Shown: piece after piece, positions 35,897 through 43,982 of the stretch
How positions within the stretch are numbered: the stretch's first letter is position 1
Layout: each line of letters starts with the position of its first letter
Assembly (NCBI RefSeq): GCF_900604955.1
Contig: NZ_UWPE01000001.1
Coordinates: 806,001 to 870,000, forward strand
Source of the DNA: Neoactinobaculum massilliense
GTDB taxonomy: Bacteria > Actinomycetota > Actinomycetes > Actinomycetales > Actinomycetaceae
Reading direction: 5' to 3'
Length of the DNA stretch: 64,000 nucleotides
The notes under the pieces: generated by a model
Seen by the model: only the letters and a program-made list of their open reading frames with translations
The model's database searches: none
Told to the model about the DNA's origin: nothing
Translations under genes and position numbers: made by a program

Positions 35897-36142
35897 TCAA
35901 GCCAGCCGTCTTCTTCTACTTCGTCGTAGAGCTCGTCGAACTCTGGACGCTGCGGTGTGAGACTGTGGTCGGTGATCCGTCAGGGGAAGGGGTTCCGGGG
36001 ATGGAGTTCCAGCATTTCTCTGGGGGGTCATTACTTTCCAGAGCTTGTCCCTAAGATCGTATTCTTCGTCTGTGCACCACATGCCAATACGGATTGAGCT
36101 GTAAGTGCGTCCGGGAGGGTCTGAGTAAGGGTTAACGCACAT
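35897..36142 (-). CDS. Small protein of unknown function, possibly frameshifted
   Basis: The ATG at 36142 follows GAGGAG by eight bases. The first 57 residues look protein-like (SSIRIGMWCTDEEYDLRDKLWKV in overlapping parts). After about residue 57 the frame becomes arginine-rich, while the neighbouring frame reads LTPQRPEFDELYDEVEEDG, suggesting a one-base frameshift in an originally acidic tail. A short open stretch ending in LTVEE lies just upstream on the same strand (about 36150-36290). I recognise no family. It could be a remnant of a toxin-antitoxin-size gene pair in this mobile region, but nothing shows it directly. Confidence 0.4.
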   Translation of the reverse strand: MCVNPYSDPPGRTYSSIRIGMWCTDEEYDLRDKLWKVMTPQRNAGTPSPEPLPLTDHRPQSHTAASRVRRALRRSRRRRLA

Positions 36143-36289
36143 AGTTTCTACTCCTCTACAGTGAGGGCGAAGGAGCCGACGCTCCGTTTCTTATCGACGC
36201 TGACGGAATAAGGGCACGTGTTCTCGGTCAGCTCTGCTACTGGTGTTGTTTCTTCGTGTTTTTCGTGGCTCGATCTCGCGGGATAAGAG

Positions 36290-36590
36290 ATGGCCGGGAT
36301 TCGACTTGTTTACCTGAGAAAGGCCGTGGAAAAGTGCTCTCTCCCGCGGTGCGGATCAGATCTCCCAGGCTCGAAGACGAGTCCTTCCCTTGAGGAACTT
36401 AATGTGGACGCCCCGTGCGACGAGTTGTTGGGCGAGGTCTCACTGATCGGACGAGGCGGTCCATACTCGTAGCAGCCACCGTGTCTTCCTCACGCACGTA
36501 GCCCACCATGTTGGCCAGCTCGGCACGGTCTTTGCGTGAACGACCTGACTGCTTATCCAATCTCGGGGCATGGGCAACAGTCTTGTGTCA
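36290..36590 (-). pseudogene. Serine resolvase/invertase remnant
   Basis: Minus-strand translation gives GRSRKDRAELANMVGYVREE, DTVAATSMDRLVRSV, then after frameshifts LVARGVHIKFLK and EGLVFEPGRSDP. This is the order and wording of the catalytic domain of serine recombinases (TNRPQLxxLLxYVRxGDTVxVxSMDRLAR...). The N-terminal serine region and the DNA-binding tail are lost and several frames are used, so the gene is dead. Confidence 0.72.
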
Positions 36591-36767
36591 GGACACATTC
36601 GTCTAGTGATTGTCCTGTCTCAGAGCAATCACTAATAACGCCATAGTGAGCCGTGACGGGATTGTGCGGGGATGTTTCTTCACCTGCGGGCTGAGTAAGG
36701 AAGCGCGTAGGGGCAAGTGCGAGTTTACCCGAGCGCGTATTCGATAATTAGTTCTCGCGTAAGTTAC

Positions 36768-36796
36768 TTGGCACTCGTCCATACTGCGGGTATATT
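36768..36796 (+). promoter_or_regulatory. Promoter of the bacteriocin-like cassette
   Basis: TTGGCA (36768-36773) and TATATT (36791-36796) are separated by exactly 17 bases, close to the vegetative sigma-factor consensus. The start point would fall near 36803, about 44 bases before the ATG of the secreted protein. This is the best-formed -35/-10 pair I saw in the window. Confidence 0.75.
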
Positions 36797-36802
36797 GCCG
36801 AG

Positions 36803-36824
36803 TACCTAAATCAACGATTAGGTA
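36803..36824 (+). promoter_or_regulatory. Operator-like inverted repeat at the transcription start
   Basis: TACCTAA (36803-36809) and TTAGGTA (36818-36824) form a perfect 7-bp inverted repeat around an 8-base centre, exactly at the predicted transcription start. The position suits a repressor site; a small 5' hairpin in the mRNA is the alternative. Confidence 0.55.
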
Positions 36825-36846
36825 ATTTCGTTTCAAAGGGGAAACT

Positions 36847-37410
36847 ATGAAGGCGACGAATGCTTTTGTGGGTGGCATAACAAGTTTGGCGCTTACGTTG
36901 GCCTGCGCGGGAATTACTGCGCAGGCCAACGCAGAAACGGGACAGGAACAGACGGCGGTCTCCTCTGCGGCTGAGATCAAAGGCGCTGTGATGAGCGACG
37001 AGGAGTTCGACGAGTTGATTCGCGTACTCGATCAACTTCCTACGGAACTCAAGAATGCCGATCCGAAGACAACTCCAAATTATGAGGCGCGCATATCGGC
37101 GGCGGTAGACGCAGTACGCGCTGGGAGGACTCCATCATCTTCGCTACCATCTTTGCCCGCGGAGACCGTTTCTCTTATGTCCTGGTGGAGTTGTGGTCTC
37201 GCCATCGCCAGTTTTGTGGGGCAGTACGGAATTCCTTTTGGGAAAATCATTGGCTGGTTGAAGAAGGCTAAGAAAATCTACGGAACCGTTAAAGGAATTT
37301 TGTGGGCAATCAAGCATGGAGTTGCGGCCGCGCAGATTGGTAATGAAGCGGCTAAGATGCTCGAAGCTCTTCTAGGATTCGACAGTATCAAGAGCGCATG
37401 CTTCGGGTAG
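36847..37410 (+). CDS. Secreted bacteriocin-like protein with cationic C-terminal domain
   Basis: 187 residues. A clear Sec signal peptide ends at AQANA-ET (residue 29-30). Residues 30-105 are acidic and hydrophilic, like a propeptide. The C-terminal part (about 106-187) changes character: hydrophobic and glycine-rich (CGLAIASFVGQYGIPFGKII) followed by a basic amphipathic stretch (GWLKKAKKIYGTVKG) and helices to the end, with Cys116 and Cys185 at its two ends, able to form a disulfide. GGGGAAA lies just before the ATG. This is how Sec-exported antimicrobial peptides and small pore-formers look, but I recognise no named family. The four-helix protein 18 bases downstream would be the immunity partner. 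It sits intact among mobile-element debris. Confidence 0.6.
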   Translation: MKATNAFVGGITSLALTLACAGITAQANAETGQEQTAVSSAAEIKGAVMSDEEFDELIRVLDQLPTELKNADPKTTPNYEARISAAVDAVRAGRTPSSSLPSLPAETVSLMSWWSCGLAIASFVGQYGIPFGKIIGWLKKAKKIYGTVKGILWAIKHGVAAAQIGNEAAKMLEALLGFDSIKSACFG

Positions 37411-37428
37411 TCCGGGCACAAGAGGAGA

Positions 37429-37965
37429 ATGACAATGGCGCGTGAGTCTGATCCTGATTGGAAGCCGATCAAGTTCGTGTATGTGTGGACCGGGCACTTG
37501 CTCATCGGGAGCCTCACCGCGGCCCTTGTGCTGGTGGCCGCGACGGTGATGAGTCGAATTTCATTGGGGAATTGGCGTCTTCATGATCTCTTCGTGGCCA
37601 ACGCCGTGGCGATGGTCGTGTGCGAGACGATTCTGAGCGTTGTGGACCGGGAGTATTCGAAGATTCGGCATCATGATGCTCCAGGAGGTCTCGTGCCGAC
37701 GATTGTTCCTCTGTGCGTGTATTTTCCGGCCTACTTTGGAGCGGCGCTCCTGGTCACGCATTCTATGTCGGTGGCGTGGATAGCGCTTGGGGCGGGCGCG
37801 CTCGTTCAGCTTGGGTCTTTTCCATTTCTTAAGCCATGGGAAGGCGGAATGACCTTGGCTGAGGCTAATGAGAGGGCCGCCGAGCTTGAGCGTGAAGAAG
37901 TGCAAGGCCAAACGATGCTGAGTGGAGACAGCTTCCTACCAGATCTCCACAAGCCGAAAGATTAG
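37429..37965 (+). CDS. Four-helix membrane protein, candidate immunity or partner protein
   Basis: 178 residues with four hydrophobic segments at about 20-41, 50-70, 86-107 and 110-128, and a charged C-terminal tail (NERAAELEREEVQ). AGAGGAGA lies five bases before the ATG, and the start is 18 bases after the stop of the secreted protein, so the two genes form one transcript. No transporter signature or enzyme motif is seen. Immunity proteins of many bacteriocins are small membrane proteins encoded directly downstream; the role proposed here rests on that analogy and on position. No exporter or modification gene is nearby, consistent with Sec secretion of the upstream product. Confidence 0.6.
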   Translation: MTMARESDPDWKPIKFVYVWTGHLLIGSLTAALVLVAATVMSRISLGNWRLHDLFVANAVAMVVCETILSVVDREYSKIRHHDAPGGLVPTIVPLCVYFPAYFGAALLVTHSMSVAWIALGAGALVQLGSFPFLKPWEGGMTLAEANERAAELEREEVQGQTMLSGDSFLPDLHKPKD

Positions 37966-38006
37966 CTGCTGGGCCCCTATGCTGTGGGTCCAAGTGGCTA
38001 GGCGGT

Positions 38007-38362
38007 TTATTTGACAGGCTGGGGCTCGTAGAGAGTGCCGTCTCGTATCACGACGTCGGTGACGGCGAGGCGTTTGTGGGCGAGGACAATGACAGCTTGG
38101 TTGTGGCGTTTCCCGGTGGCGCATTTCTTGTTGTGAGTCCGGCGCGAGATCGGGTCGGTGCGGAGAGAGGCGAACGCGGACAGGAAGAGAACCCGTTTGA
38201 GGCGCTTGTTGCTCGAGTGAGAGACAGTGTCGGACTTGATTGAGGCGCCGGACTGACGGGTGCGGGGTGCAAGTCCCACATGGGAGGCGAGAGCGGCCAC
38301 GTTCTTGAAGGTGCACCCTGAGCGATGATGATGGCGGCGGTCCTGACAGCAATGCCGGACAT
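38007..38362 (-). pseudogene. IS110-family transposase, C-terminal remnant
   Basis: Minus-strand reading shows FKNVAALASHVGLAPRTRQS and NKRLKRVLFLSAFASLRTDP, then RHNQAVIVLAHKRL and RDGTLYEPQPVK. This is the conserved transposase_20 end of IS110-family enzymes. An upstream piece (GIAVRTAAIIIA) lies in another frame, showing a frameshift, and the catalytic DEDD N-terminal domain is absent. Confidence 0.85.
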
Positions 38363-38433
38363 AGGTGTGTAGGTACGCGCAAATAAGGTGACCGGTCACC
38401 AACTCCTCATACCCACCAAGCGGGGAATAAAGA

Positions 38434-38472
38434 AAACCCGCGGGCTACCTTTTGTTGGTATCTCGCGGGTTT
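38434..38472 (-). terminator. Terminator of tRNA-Asn
   Basis: AAACCCGCG (38434-38442) pairs with CGCGGGTTT (38464-38472), with an inner TACC/GGTA pairing. On the minus strand it is followed by TTTTCTTT, so it reads as an intrinsic terminator a few bases after tRNA-Asn. Confidence 0.8.
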
Positions 38473-38478
38473 GTAACG

Positions 38479-38550
38479 CTCCCGCAGTTGGATTCGAACC
38501 AACAACCCTTCGATTAACAGTCGAATGCTCTGCCGTTGAGCTATGCGGGA
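38479..38550 (-). tRNA. tRNA-Asn (anticodon GTT)
   Basis: Minus-strand cloverleaf: acceptor TCCCGCA/TGCGGGA, D arm AGCTCAACGGCAGAGC, anticodon stem TTCGA with loop CTGTTAA (anticodon GTT) and T arm GGTTCGAATCC. It borders the decayed mobile region to its left. Confidence 0.96.
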
Positions 38551-38784
38551 TCAGCGACGTCAATAGATACTAATAGCTCTCCCACAAAACTTCTAGAGGG
38601 CAGCAGTAGGGACCCCGGATGCTTACCACCCTCGGATCCGCGCAACACCGCGTAAACACGGCCATCACCCACTCAACCGCACGCCAGAATCGTGGCGAAC
38701 GCCACCACCCGGGCCGATGGCAGAGAGTACCTCACTCCACCGAATCAACCTGCCAGACCAGACCAACCCGCCAGCGCCGCCCTG

Positions 38785-39165
38785 CTACACGAATAGCCCA
38801 TCTGCTACAGCTGAGATCTCACACTCCACGCTCACCACCGCGCCGTTTACCGCCTCCCCGGAAACGTGATTCCCCACCGCACGGCCCACAAAGAATCCGA
38901 CTACCAGCAGTACCACGCCGGCAACCGCGGCAATCACAAACCTTCGCCGCACCGTCCGCTTCAGTTCCGCGAGCTGCTCCGGCGTGGGCGGCGCAATCAC
39001 AGCCTCCACTTCACCGCGCAGGCCATCCCCTCCGTCCGCACCCTGACGCCCGCCCACCGCGTCCCCGGTCTGCGCAACGTCACCCGCGCCCGCATCGACA
39101 CCCGGATCCTGCGCAGGAACGCGCGCTTCGGCGTCGTTCGGGAAGTTATCACTAGAGTTCGTCAC
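38785..39165 (-). CDS. Single-pass membrane protein of unknown function
   Basis: 126 residues from a GTG at 39165. The first 75 residues are hydrophilic and rich in Asp, Gly and Ala (cytoplasmic), then comes one membrane helix (about 75-98, FVIAAVAGVVLLVVGFFVG) and a short outer tail containing one cysteine. A GGG-rich site precedes the start. It is divergent from the FemAB-type gene with a 98-base gap. No family is recognised; composition and codon use look normal for this genome. Confidence 0.55.
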   Translation of the reverse strand: MTNSSDNFPNDAEARVPAQDPGVDAGAGDVAQTGDAVGGRQGADGGDGLRGEVEAVIAPPTPEQLAELKRTVRRRFVIAAVAGVVLLVVGFFVGRAVGNHVSGEAVNGAVVSVECEISAVADGLFV

Positions 39166-39263
39166 CCCATCACCCTACGGGACCACGCACTCCACCGTCC
39201 GGTATCTCATATTCGCTTCGCGCATGAGTACATCCACAGCGCGGTCTACTACCCTCAAGACAA

Positions 39264-40508
39264 ATGAAATTTGCACTGCTTTCGGACTCTGAATATAACG
39301 ATTTCGCCTCGCAACAGGACCGCCTATTCCTCCCTCAAACCGCCGAGTACGGTCGCGTGCGTAGGCGGGAGGGCATGAGGGTGGATTACCCCGCCGTGCG
39401 GGCGGACGATGGCACCGTGCTGGCTGCCGGGCTCCTCACGTACCAGCCGTGGAAGCATTTCTTCCTGCGTGCTCAGCTGGTGTACGGCCCTACGCTCGAC
39501 TGGCGCAACAAGGAGGTAGCAGGTTTCTTCCTTGACCACCTCGAGGCCTTCCTGCGTAAAAACCGCCGCGTCCTCTCCCTGCGCCTTAATCCGCCCGTCG
39601 CCAAGGCCTACTACCGCGACGCCACGAAAACCGGCGACGCCGAAATCGGCACGGCCACGACCGCGCTCCTGGCTTCCCACGGTTACCAGCACGTGGATAA
39701 GGAGTTTTCTGAGCAAGCGGACGTGCAGGTGCGTTTCATCTACACAAAGGAGATCGCGGGCAAGGACTTCGAGGAGATCGCTGATTCGCTCACGCCCACC
39801 ATGCGGCGCCAGGTCAAGCATGTGGGCCGCTACGGGGTGTCGGTCAAGTTCCTCGGCCCGGAGGACTTCGAGATCTTCGAACGCCTCCACGAATCATCCC
39901 GCGAGCGCACGCATATGGCCCCGATCTCGGCGGCCTCCGCGCGCCTTTACAAGGACCTGCTGCGCGAGATGGGCCCGGAGCGTTCTCTCCTTCTCGTTGC
40001 CTACGCCTCCCCCGCTGCGTATCTCAAGGAGATCAACGCGAACCTGGAGCAGTTGGACAAACAGATCGCCAAGAATGAGCGCCCGCCGGAAACTACCAAG
40101 AAGGTGCGCGCACTTAAGGAGCTCAATAACCAGCGTGATTCCCAGCTGCGCGCCCGTGAGGGTGCCAGCCGCCTCCTGGCCCAGTACGGCGACAACGTTC
40201 CCTTCGCCGCCGTACTTGCCTACCGCTGCGGCAACGAGATTGTTCAGCTCCTGCGTGGCCTCAACAAGGACTTCACCGTTTACAACCGCGATTACCCCAT
40301 CGAATCGGCGCTGCTGCGCTGGGCGGCGGATCGCGGTGACATCACCATGTACAACACGTTCGGCATCACCGGCGATTTCTCGCGCGACGCCGAGGACTAC
40401 AACGTGCTTGAGTACAAGCGCAAGCTAGACGGGAACGTGGAGGAATTCCTCGGCATGTTTGTGAAGCCCCTGAGTCTGCTCGCCGGTCCGCTCGGAGCTA
40501 TTTCTTAG
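39264..40508 (+). CDS. FemAB/MurM-type peptidoglycan interpeptide-bridge aminoacyltransferase
   Basis: 414 residues, the standard FemABX length. Two GNAT-like domains are separated by a coiled-coil arm at about residues 250-300 (EINANLEQLDKQIAKNE), a hallmark of Fem ligases. Typical stretches are PTMRRQVKHVGRYGVSVKFL, FERLHESSRERTHMAPIS and YPIESALLRWAADRG. The family adds an amino acid from aminoacyl-tRNA to the side chain of lipid II or its precursor at the inner membrane face. Neighbouring genes for an ATP-grasp ligase and MurJ support a wall-building role. Which residue it adds is not visible. Confidence 0.9.
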   Translation: MKFALLSDSEYNDFASQQDRLFLPQTAEYGRVRRREGMRVDYPAVRADDGTVLAAGLLTYQPWKHFFLRAQLVYGPTLDWRNKEVAGFFLDHLEAFLRKNRRVLSLRLNPPVAKAYYRDATKTGDAEIGTATTALLASHGYQHVDKEFSEQADVQVRFIYTKEIAGKDFEEIADSLTPTMRRQVKHVGRYGVSVKFLGPEDFEIFERLHESSRERTHMAPISAASARLYKDLLREMGPERSLLLVAYASPAAYLKEINANLEQLDKQIAKNERPPETTKKVRALKELNNQRDSQLRAREGASRLLAQYGDNVPFAAVLAYRCGNEIVQLLRGLNKDFTVYNRDYPIESALLRWAADRGDITMYNTFGITGDFSRDAEDYNVLEYKRKLDGNVEEFLGMFVKPLSLLAGPLGAIS

Positions 40509-40554
40509 TCCGACGACGCCGTGGCATCCGGTAGTAGTTAACTCCTGGAGCCAA

Positions 40555-40586
40555 GCCCCACCGCGCCGTCATAAGCGAGGTGGGGC
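40555..40586. terminator. Hairpin between the FemAB-type and ATP-grasp genes
   Basis: GCCCCACC (40555-40562) pairs with GGTGGGGC (40579-40586). It lies between two convergent stop codons (40508 and 40604) and could serve both. Confidence 0.6.
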
Positions 40587-40603
40587 CGCGCGGCAATGCT
40601 CCG

Positions 40604-41839
40604 CTAGAACCCGGACCGCGTAACGCGCGGATAGTAGGTGCGCATGGCTTTGGCTTCGCGACGGTCGTGGATAAGCCGGTAAAGGGTGCGCTTGAGGTTC
40701 CGGTCCGCCGCGTAATTCAGCGGATCCACGGGCTTGCGTGCGCGGGTGATCCGCTTGACCTCGGCGTAGAGGGCGGGGTCGCGCAGGTAGCGGTGACTGA
40801 GGAGCGAGGCGGGGAGGATGCGGAAGATACCGTCCTCGGTGACACGCTGGCTGTGTCCCCGCGTTCCTTCCAGATCATCCACCAGGGCGGTAGCCAGGTT
40901 CACGCCGCCCACCTTCAGGTAATAGTGCCCGCGTCCGGCGCGCGGATTGAGGTCCAGCCAGTAGGCGGTGCCCGTGCGCGGGTCCACCTTCACGTCCATG
41001 GAGAAGAAGCCGCGCAGGCCCACGCGCTGGACAACGCGGATGGCGTCCTCCACAAAACGGCCCTCACGGTTCAGCATGATGAAGCCGGCATTACCCAGGT
41101 ACATCGGGTGGTGCAGGCCCAGCAGCACCTGCCCGGAGCCGGCCGCCGTCACGGCACCGCTGCGGTCCACATAGCCGTTGACCACCCACTGGCAGGTGTC
41201 GTCGCCGGGAATGAGCTGCTGGATGATGAGTTCGCTCTTCGCGCCCGCCGCCGCGAGTTCTTCCAGCCGGGCACGAAGCTGGGGCGCCGAATCTGCTGTC
41301 TCTACCTTGTGCAGGCCGGCCGTCCGGTACGTCACCAGATCGCGCTGATGGCTGGGCTTAATAACCACCGGGAAGGTGTCCATGGCCAGGGCAGCCTCCC
41401 ACGTGTCCGGCTGGGCGAGGCTGAGAGTGGCGCGCGGCGGCGCGGCGAGCCCCAGTTCCTCATACACCCTGGCCATCTCCTCCTTGGAATTAGCCAGGTC
41501 CACGGCTTCCGGTGTGGCGATCGGCAGGAACCAGGCCGGGTCCACTTCCCCGGCGTGATGTGTCATCACTTCAATGCCGCGATCCGAATTAATAAGCCCG
41601 ATGAGCCGCTTCCCCGGATGCTCGGTGGCAATGCGGTTCATTACCGGTATGAGCTTGCTACTGGAAAGCACGCCGCGGCCCACCAGTTCGCGCGTGAGAA
41701 TCCGCGAGTTGTTGATGGGACCGCGCGGATAGGGCGCCACCACGTGGGCGGTGATGCCATAGGTTTCGTGGAATAGCCGGGCGAAACCATAGGCCTCAAC
41801 CTCGTCACCAAAGATGACCGGGAGAATATCAGCAGGCAT
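40604..41839 (-). CDS. ATP-grasp carboxylate-amine ligase, possibly for the peptidoglycan cross-bridge
   Basis: 411 residues from ATG 41839, where the conserved N-terminus PADILPVIFGDEVEAYGFAR begins. The ATP-grasp domain shows PVVIKPSHQRD (ATP-binding lysine), IIQQLIPGDDTCQW and the metal-binding end FFSMDVKVDPRTGTAYWLDLNPRAGRG (in two overlapping parts, with the D..LNPR motif). The closest described relatives I recall are D-aspartate ligases that charge the lysine side chain in lactic bacteria. With FemAB and MurJ alongside, attachment of an acidic residue to the stem peptide is a reasonable inference. The gene follows murJ by 77 bases on the same strand. Confidence 0.75.
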   Translation of the reverse strand: MPADILPVIFGDEVEAYGFARLFHETYGITAHVVAPYPRGPINNSRILTRELVGRGVLSSSKLIPVMNRIATEHPGKRLIGLINSDRGIEVMTHHAGEVDPAWFLPIATPEAVDLANSKEEMARVYEELGLAAPPRATLSLAQPDTWEAALAMDTFPVVIKPSHQRDLVTYRTAGLHKVETADSAPQLRARLEELAAAGAKSELIIQQLIPGDDTCQWVVNGYVDRSGAVTAAGSGQVLLGLHHPMYLGNAGFIMLNREGRFVEDAIRVVQRVGLRGFFSMDVKVDPRTGTAYWLDLNPRAGRGHYYLKVGGVNLATALVDDLEGTRGHSQRVTEDGIFRILPASLLSHRYLRDPALYAEVKRITRARKPVDPLNYAADRNLKRTLYRLIHDRREAKAMRTYYPRVTRSGF

Positions 41840-41916
41840 GGTTCTTCTTTCTCGGGACGCAGCAGGGGTTCCGCGGCGCACAACCGCGCACCTCAAACCT
41901 ACCGGCACGTGGCCCA

Positions 41917-43758
41917 TTACTTCCGCTTCCCTCTCACCTTGTGGGCCATGCGCTTGATCGGCCGCAGCAGCGCGTCGATCTCACGCAGGCCAACCAGCTT
42001 CATGCCACCAATGTACATGGCCACAATCACCGCACCGCCGCATACCAGGGCGGCCAGCGCCCGGCCGATGCTCAACGGCCCGAACAGCGGACCAATGCGG
42101 GAGACAACAAATGCGCCACCCAGGGATGCCACCACAGTCACGCCCAGCAGCTTCACGTGGAAGCTAATAAGACTCCCCCACGGAATCCCGCCCAGCCGGT
42201 CGGAAAGCGCCCATAGCATCAGCGGCACGGCAAGAAGATTAGTGACGGACATAATGATCCCCACCGCCACCACCACATCCGCGGGCGGCAGGAAACCGCA
42301 GATGATATAGGCCACCACGGCCAGCGCCTGAACTGGCAGGGAAATAAGGAAAGCCCCACGGGTATCTTCAAACGCATAGAACACGCGGTTGAGCACGGTC
42401 ACCGCACCAATGGCCGTGAGCCCAATCCCCATCGTGGCCACCACGTGCGCCAAGGTAACGCACTCCCGCGGGGAGGAGGCCATCGCGAACAGCCTCGAAA
42501 TTGGGCCCGCCAAGGTGACTATGCCCGCCGCGCACAGAAACATGATGGCGGAAACAGCCCGCAGCGTGCGTCCGACGTCGTCGCGCATCCGCTTCGTATT
42601 GCGTTCCGAGGCAGCCTTGGACATCCGCGTGAACACGGCGGTAGCGATCGACACCACGAACAGGGAGGTGGGGATCGAGTAGATGGAATAGGCGGTGTCA
42701 TAGGCGAAGTTGCCGGCCACCCACTCCGTGTTCATGCCGGCCTCAATCGCGCGGTTTGAGGCGCCCGCCGCCACGTTGGACACGAGCGCCGTGGGGATGA
42801 TGGAGACCAGCATGGTGAGCAGCATCCACCACGAGGTGACACCCACGGTGCACAGGCCGGAGCCGCGCCAGTTGAAGTCGAAGCGGAAGGTGATGTCCAG
42901 AGAACGCATCGGGAAAATGAGGATGAGGGCCTGCACCGCGATACCCAGGGTGGAGATGCCGCCCAACCACCCGATTGTCGTGCCCGTCCAGGCGCTCAGG
43001 TCCGAGCCCGCCGTTTCCGCCGTGGTTCCAAAGATCCACATCATGGCCAGCATGCCCAGGATCGCCACCACGTTATTAGCCACCGGCGCCCACATGTATG
43101 GTCCAAAGTTTTCCCGCGCGTTAAGGATTTGCCCCAGCACCGTGTAGAGCCCGTAGAAGAACACCTGTGGCAGGCACCAGTAGGCGAATGCGACGGTGAG
43201 TTCGTACCAGGCCGGCGAGAGCGTAGCGGCCATCATCTTCACCACCAGCGGTGCCGCCACCGTGATGATGAGCGTGATTGCGCCCAGCCCGACCACCGTG
43301 ATGGTGAGCAGCTTGTTAATGAATGCCTGCCCGCCGTCGCGGTCACGTTTCGTGGCGCGCACAATTGCCGGCACCAGCACCGCATTGACCAGTCCGCCCA
43401 CCACGATCATGTAGAGCAGGTTGGGAAGCTTATTAGCGATCTGGAATGCGTTGCCGGCCGGCATGGTGAGGCCCACCACCGCGCCGAGAATAATCGGCGA
43501 GCGCACCAGCCCCAAGATTCGGGAGACCAGCGTGCCCAGGAACATGATGAAGCTGTTGCGCGCCACGGAATTAGCACCGGATGGGGACGGTTGAGCGTTT
43601 TGGGTGGGCAGCGTATGCGTGCCCGCTGGGTTCGCTCGGTCCGACGACGCCGATGTGGGCGCCTTGGTACGTATTTCGGGGTGTACAAGGGCTTCCTGCC
43701 CGCCAAAGGTGGGCGCAAAATGGCGCCCGCGCGGTGGCCGGCGAGGAACTAAATGCAT
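41917..43758 (-). CDS. murJ: Lipid II flippase MurJ (MviN family)
   Basis: 613 residues with 14 predicted membrane helices after a hydrophilic N-terminal extension of about 65 residues. SVARNSFIMFLGTLVSRILG and NAFQIANKLPNLLYMIVVGG form the classical MurJ start, and the conserved arginine-rich loops are present. MurJ moves lipid II across the cytoplasmic membrane for wall synthesis. It lacks the long pseudokinase tail of mycobacterial MviN. TAGTAT ends six bases before the ATG without a ribosome site, suggesting a leaderless mRNA. Confidence 0.93.
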   Translation of the reverse strand: MHLVPRRPPRGRHFAPTFGGQEALVHPEIRTKAPTSASSDRANPAGTHTLPTQNAQPSPSGANSVARNSFIMFLGTLVSRILGLVRSPIILGAVVGLTMPAGNAFQIANKLPNLLYMIVVGGLVNAVLVPAIVRATKRDRDGGQAFINKLLTITVVGLGAITLIITVAAPLVVKMMAATLSPAWYELTVAFAYWCLPQVFFYGLYTVLGQILNARENFGPYMWAPVANNVVAILGMLAMMWIFGTTAETAGSDLSAWTGTTIGWLGGISTLGIAVQALILIFPMRSLDITFRFDFNWRGSGLCTVGVTSWWMLLTMLVSIIPTALVSNVAAGASNRAIEAGMNTEWVAGNFAYDTAYSIYSIPTSLFVVSIATAVFTRMSKAASERNTKRMRDDVGRTLRAVSAIMFLCAAGIVTLAGPISRLFAMASSPRECVTLAHVVATMGIGLTAIGAVTVLNRVFYAFEDTRGAFLISLPVQALAVVAYIICGFLPPADVVVAVGIIMSVTNLLAVPLMLWALSDRLGGIPWGSLISFHVKLLGVTVVASLGGAFVVSRIGPLFGPLSIGRALAALVCGGAVIVAMYIGGMKLVGLREIDALLRPIKRMAHKVRGKRK

Positions 43759-43882
43759 GGGTCGATACTAGTGCACGCTAATTACGGGGCCGGCAAAGGC
43801 TTGCGTGAGAGCGGCAACGCCCGCGAGAGCGGTACCGGGTTTGGCTCGGGCTGTGGCTGGGCGCAGCGGGCGGGATAAAGGA

Positions 43883-43915
43883 GTGCCCGGGTGGGGACGC
43901 TCCCTACCCGGGCAC
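43883..43915 (-). terminator. Terminator after the metallophosphoesterase gene
   Basis: A perfect 10-bp GC-rich stem (43883-43892 with 43906-43915) lies about 68 bases beyond the stop at 43983 on the minus strand, with TTTATCC following in that direction. Confidence 0.6.
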
Positions 43916-43982
43916 GAGCCGTTGTGCGAACTGGTGAACCGTATGACGTCGCCGGCCGGCTCAACGGATGGCGGCGACGGCG

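Noticed and set aside
36847-37410. Secreted protein as a lantibiotic or other modified peptide
   Set aside because: No modification enzyme, leader-peptidase or ABC exporter gene nearby, and the protein has an ordinary Sec signal peptide.
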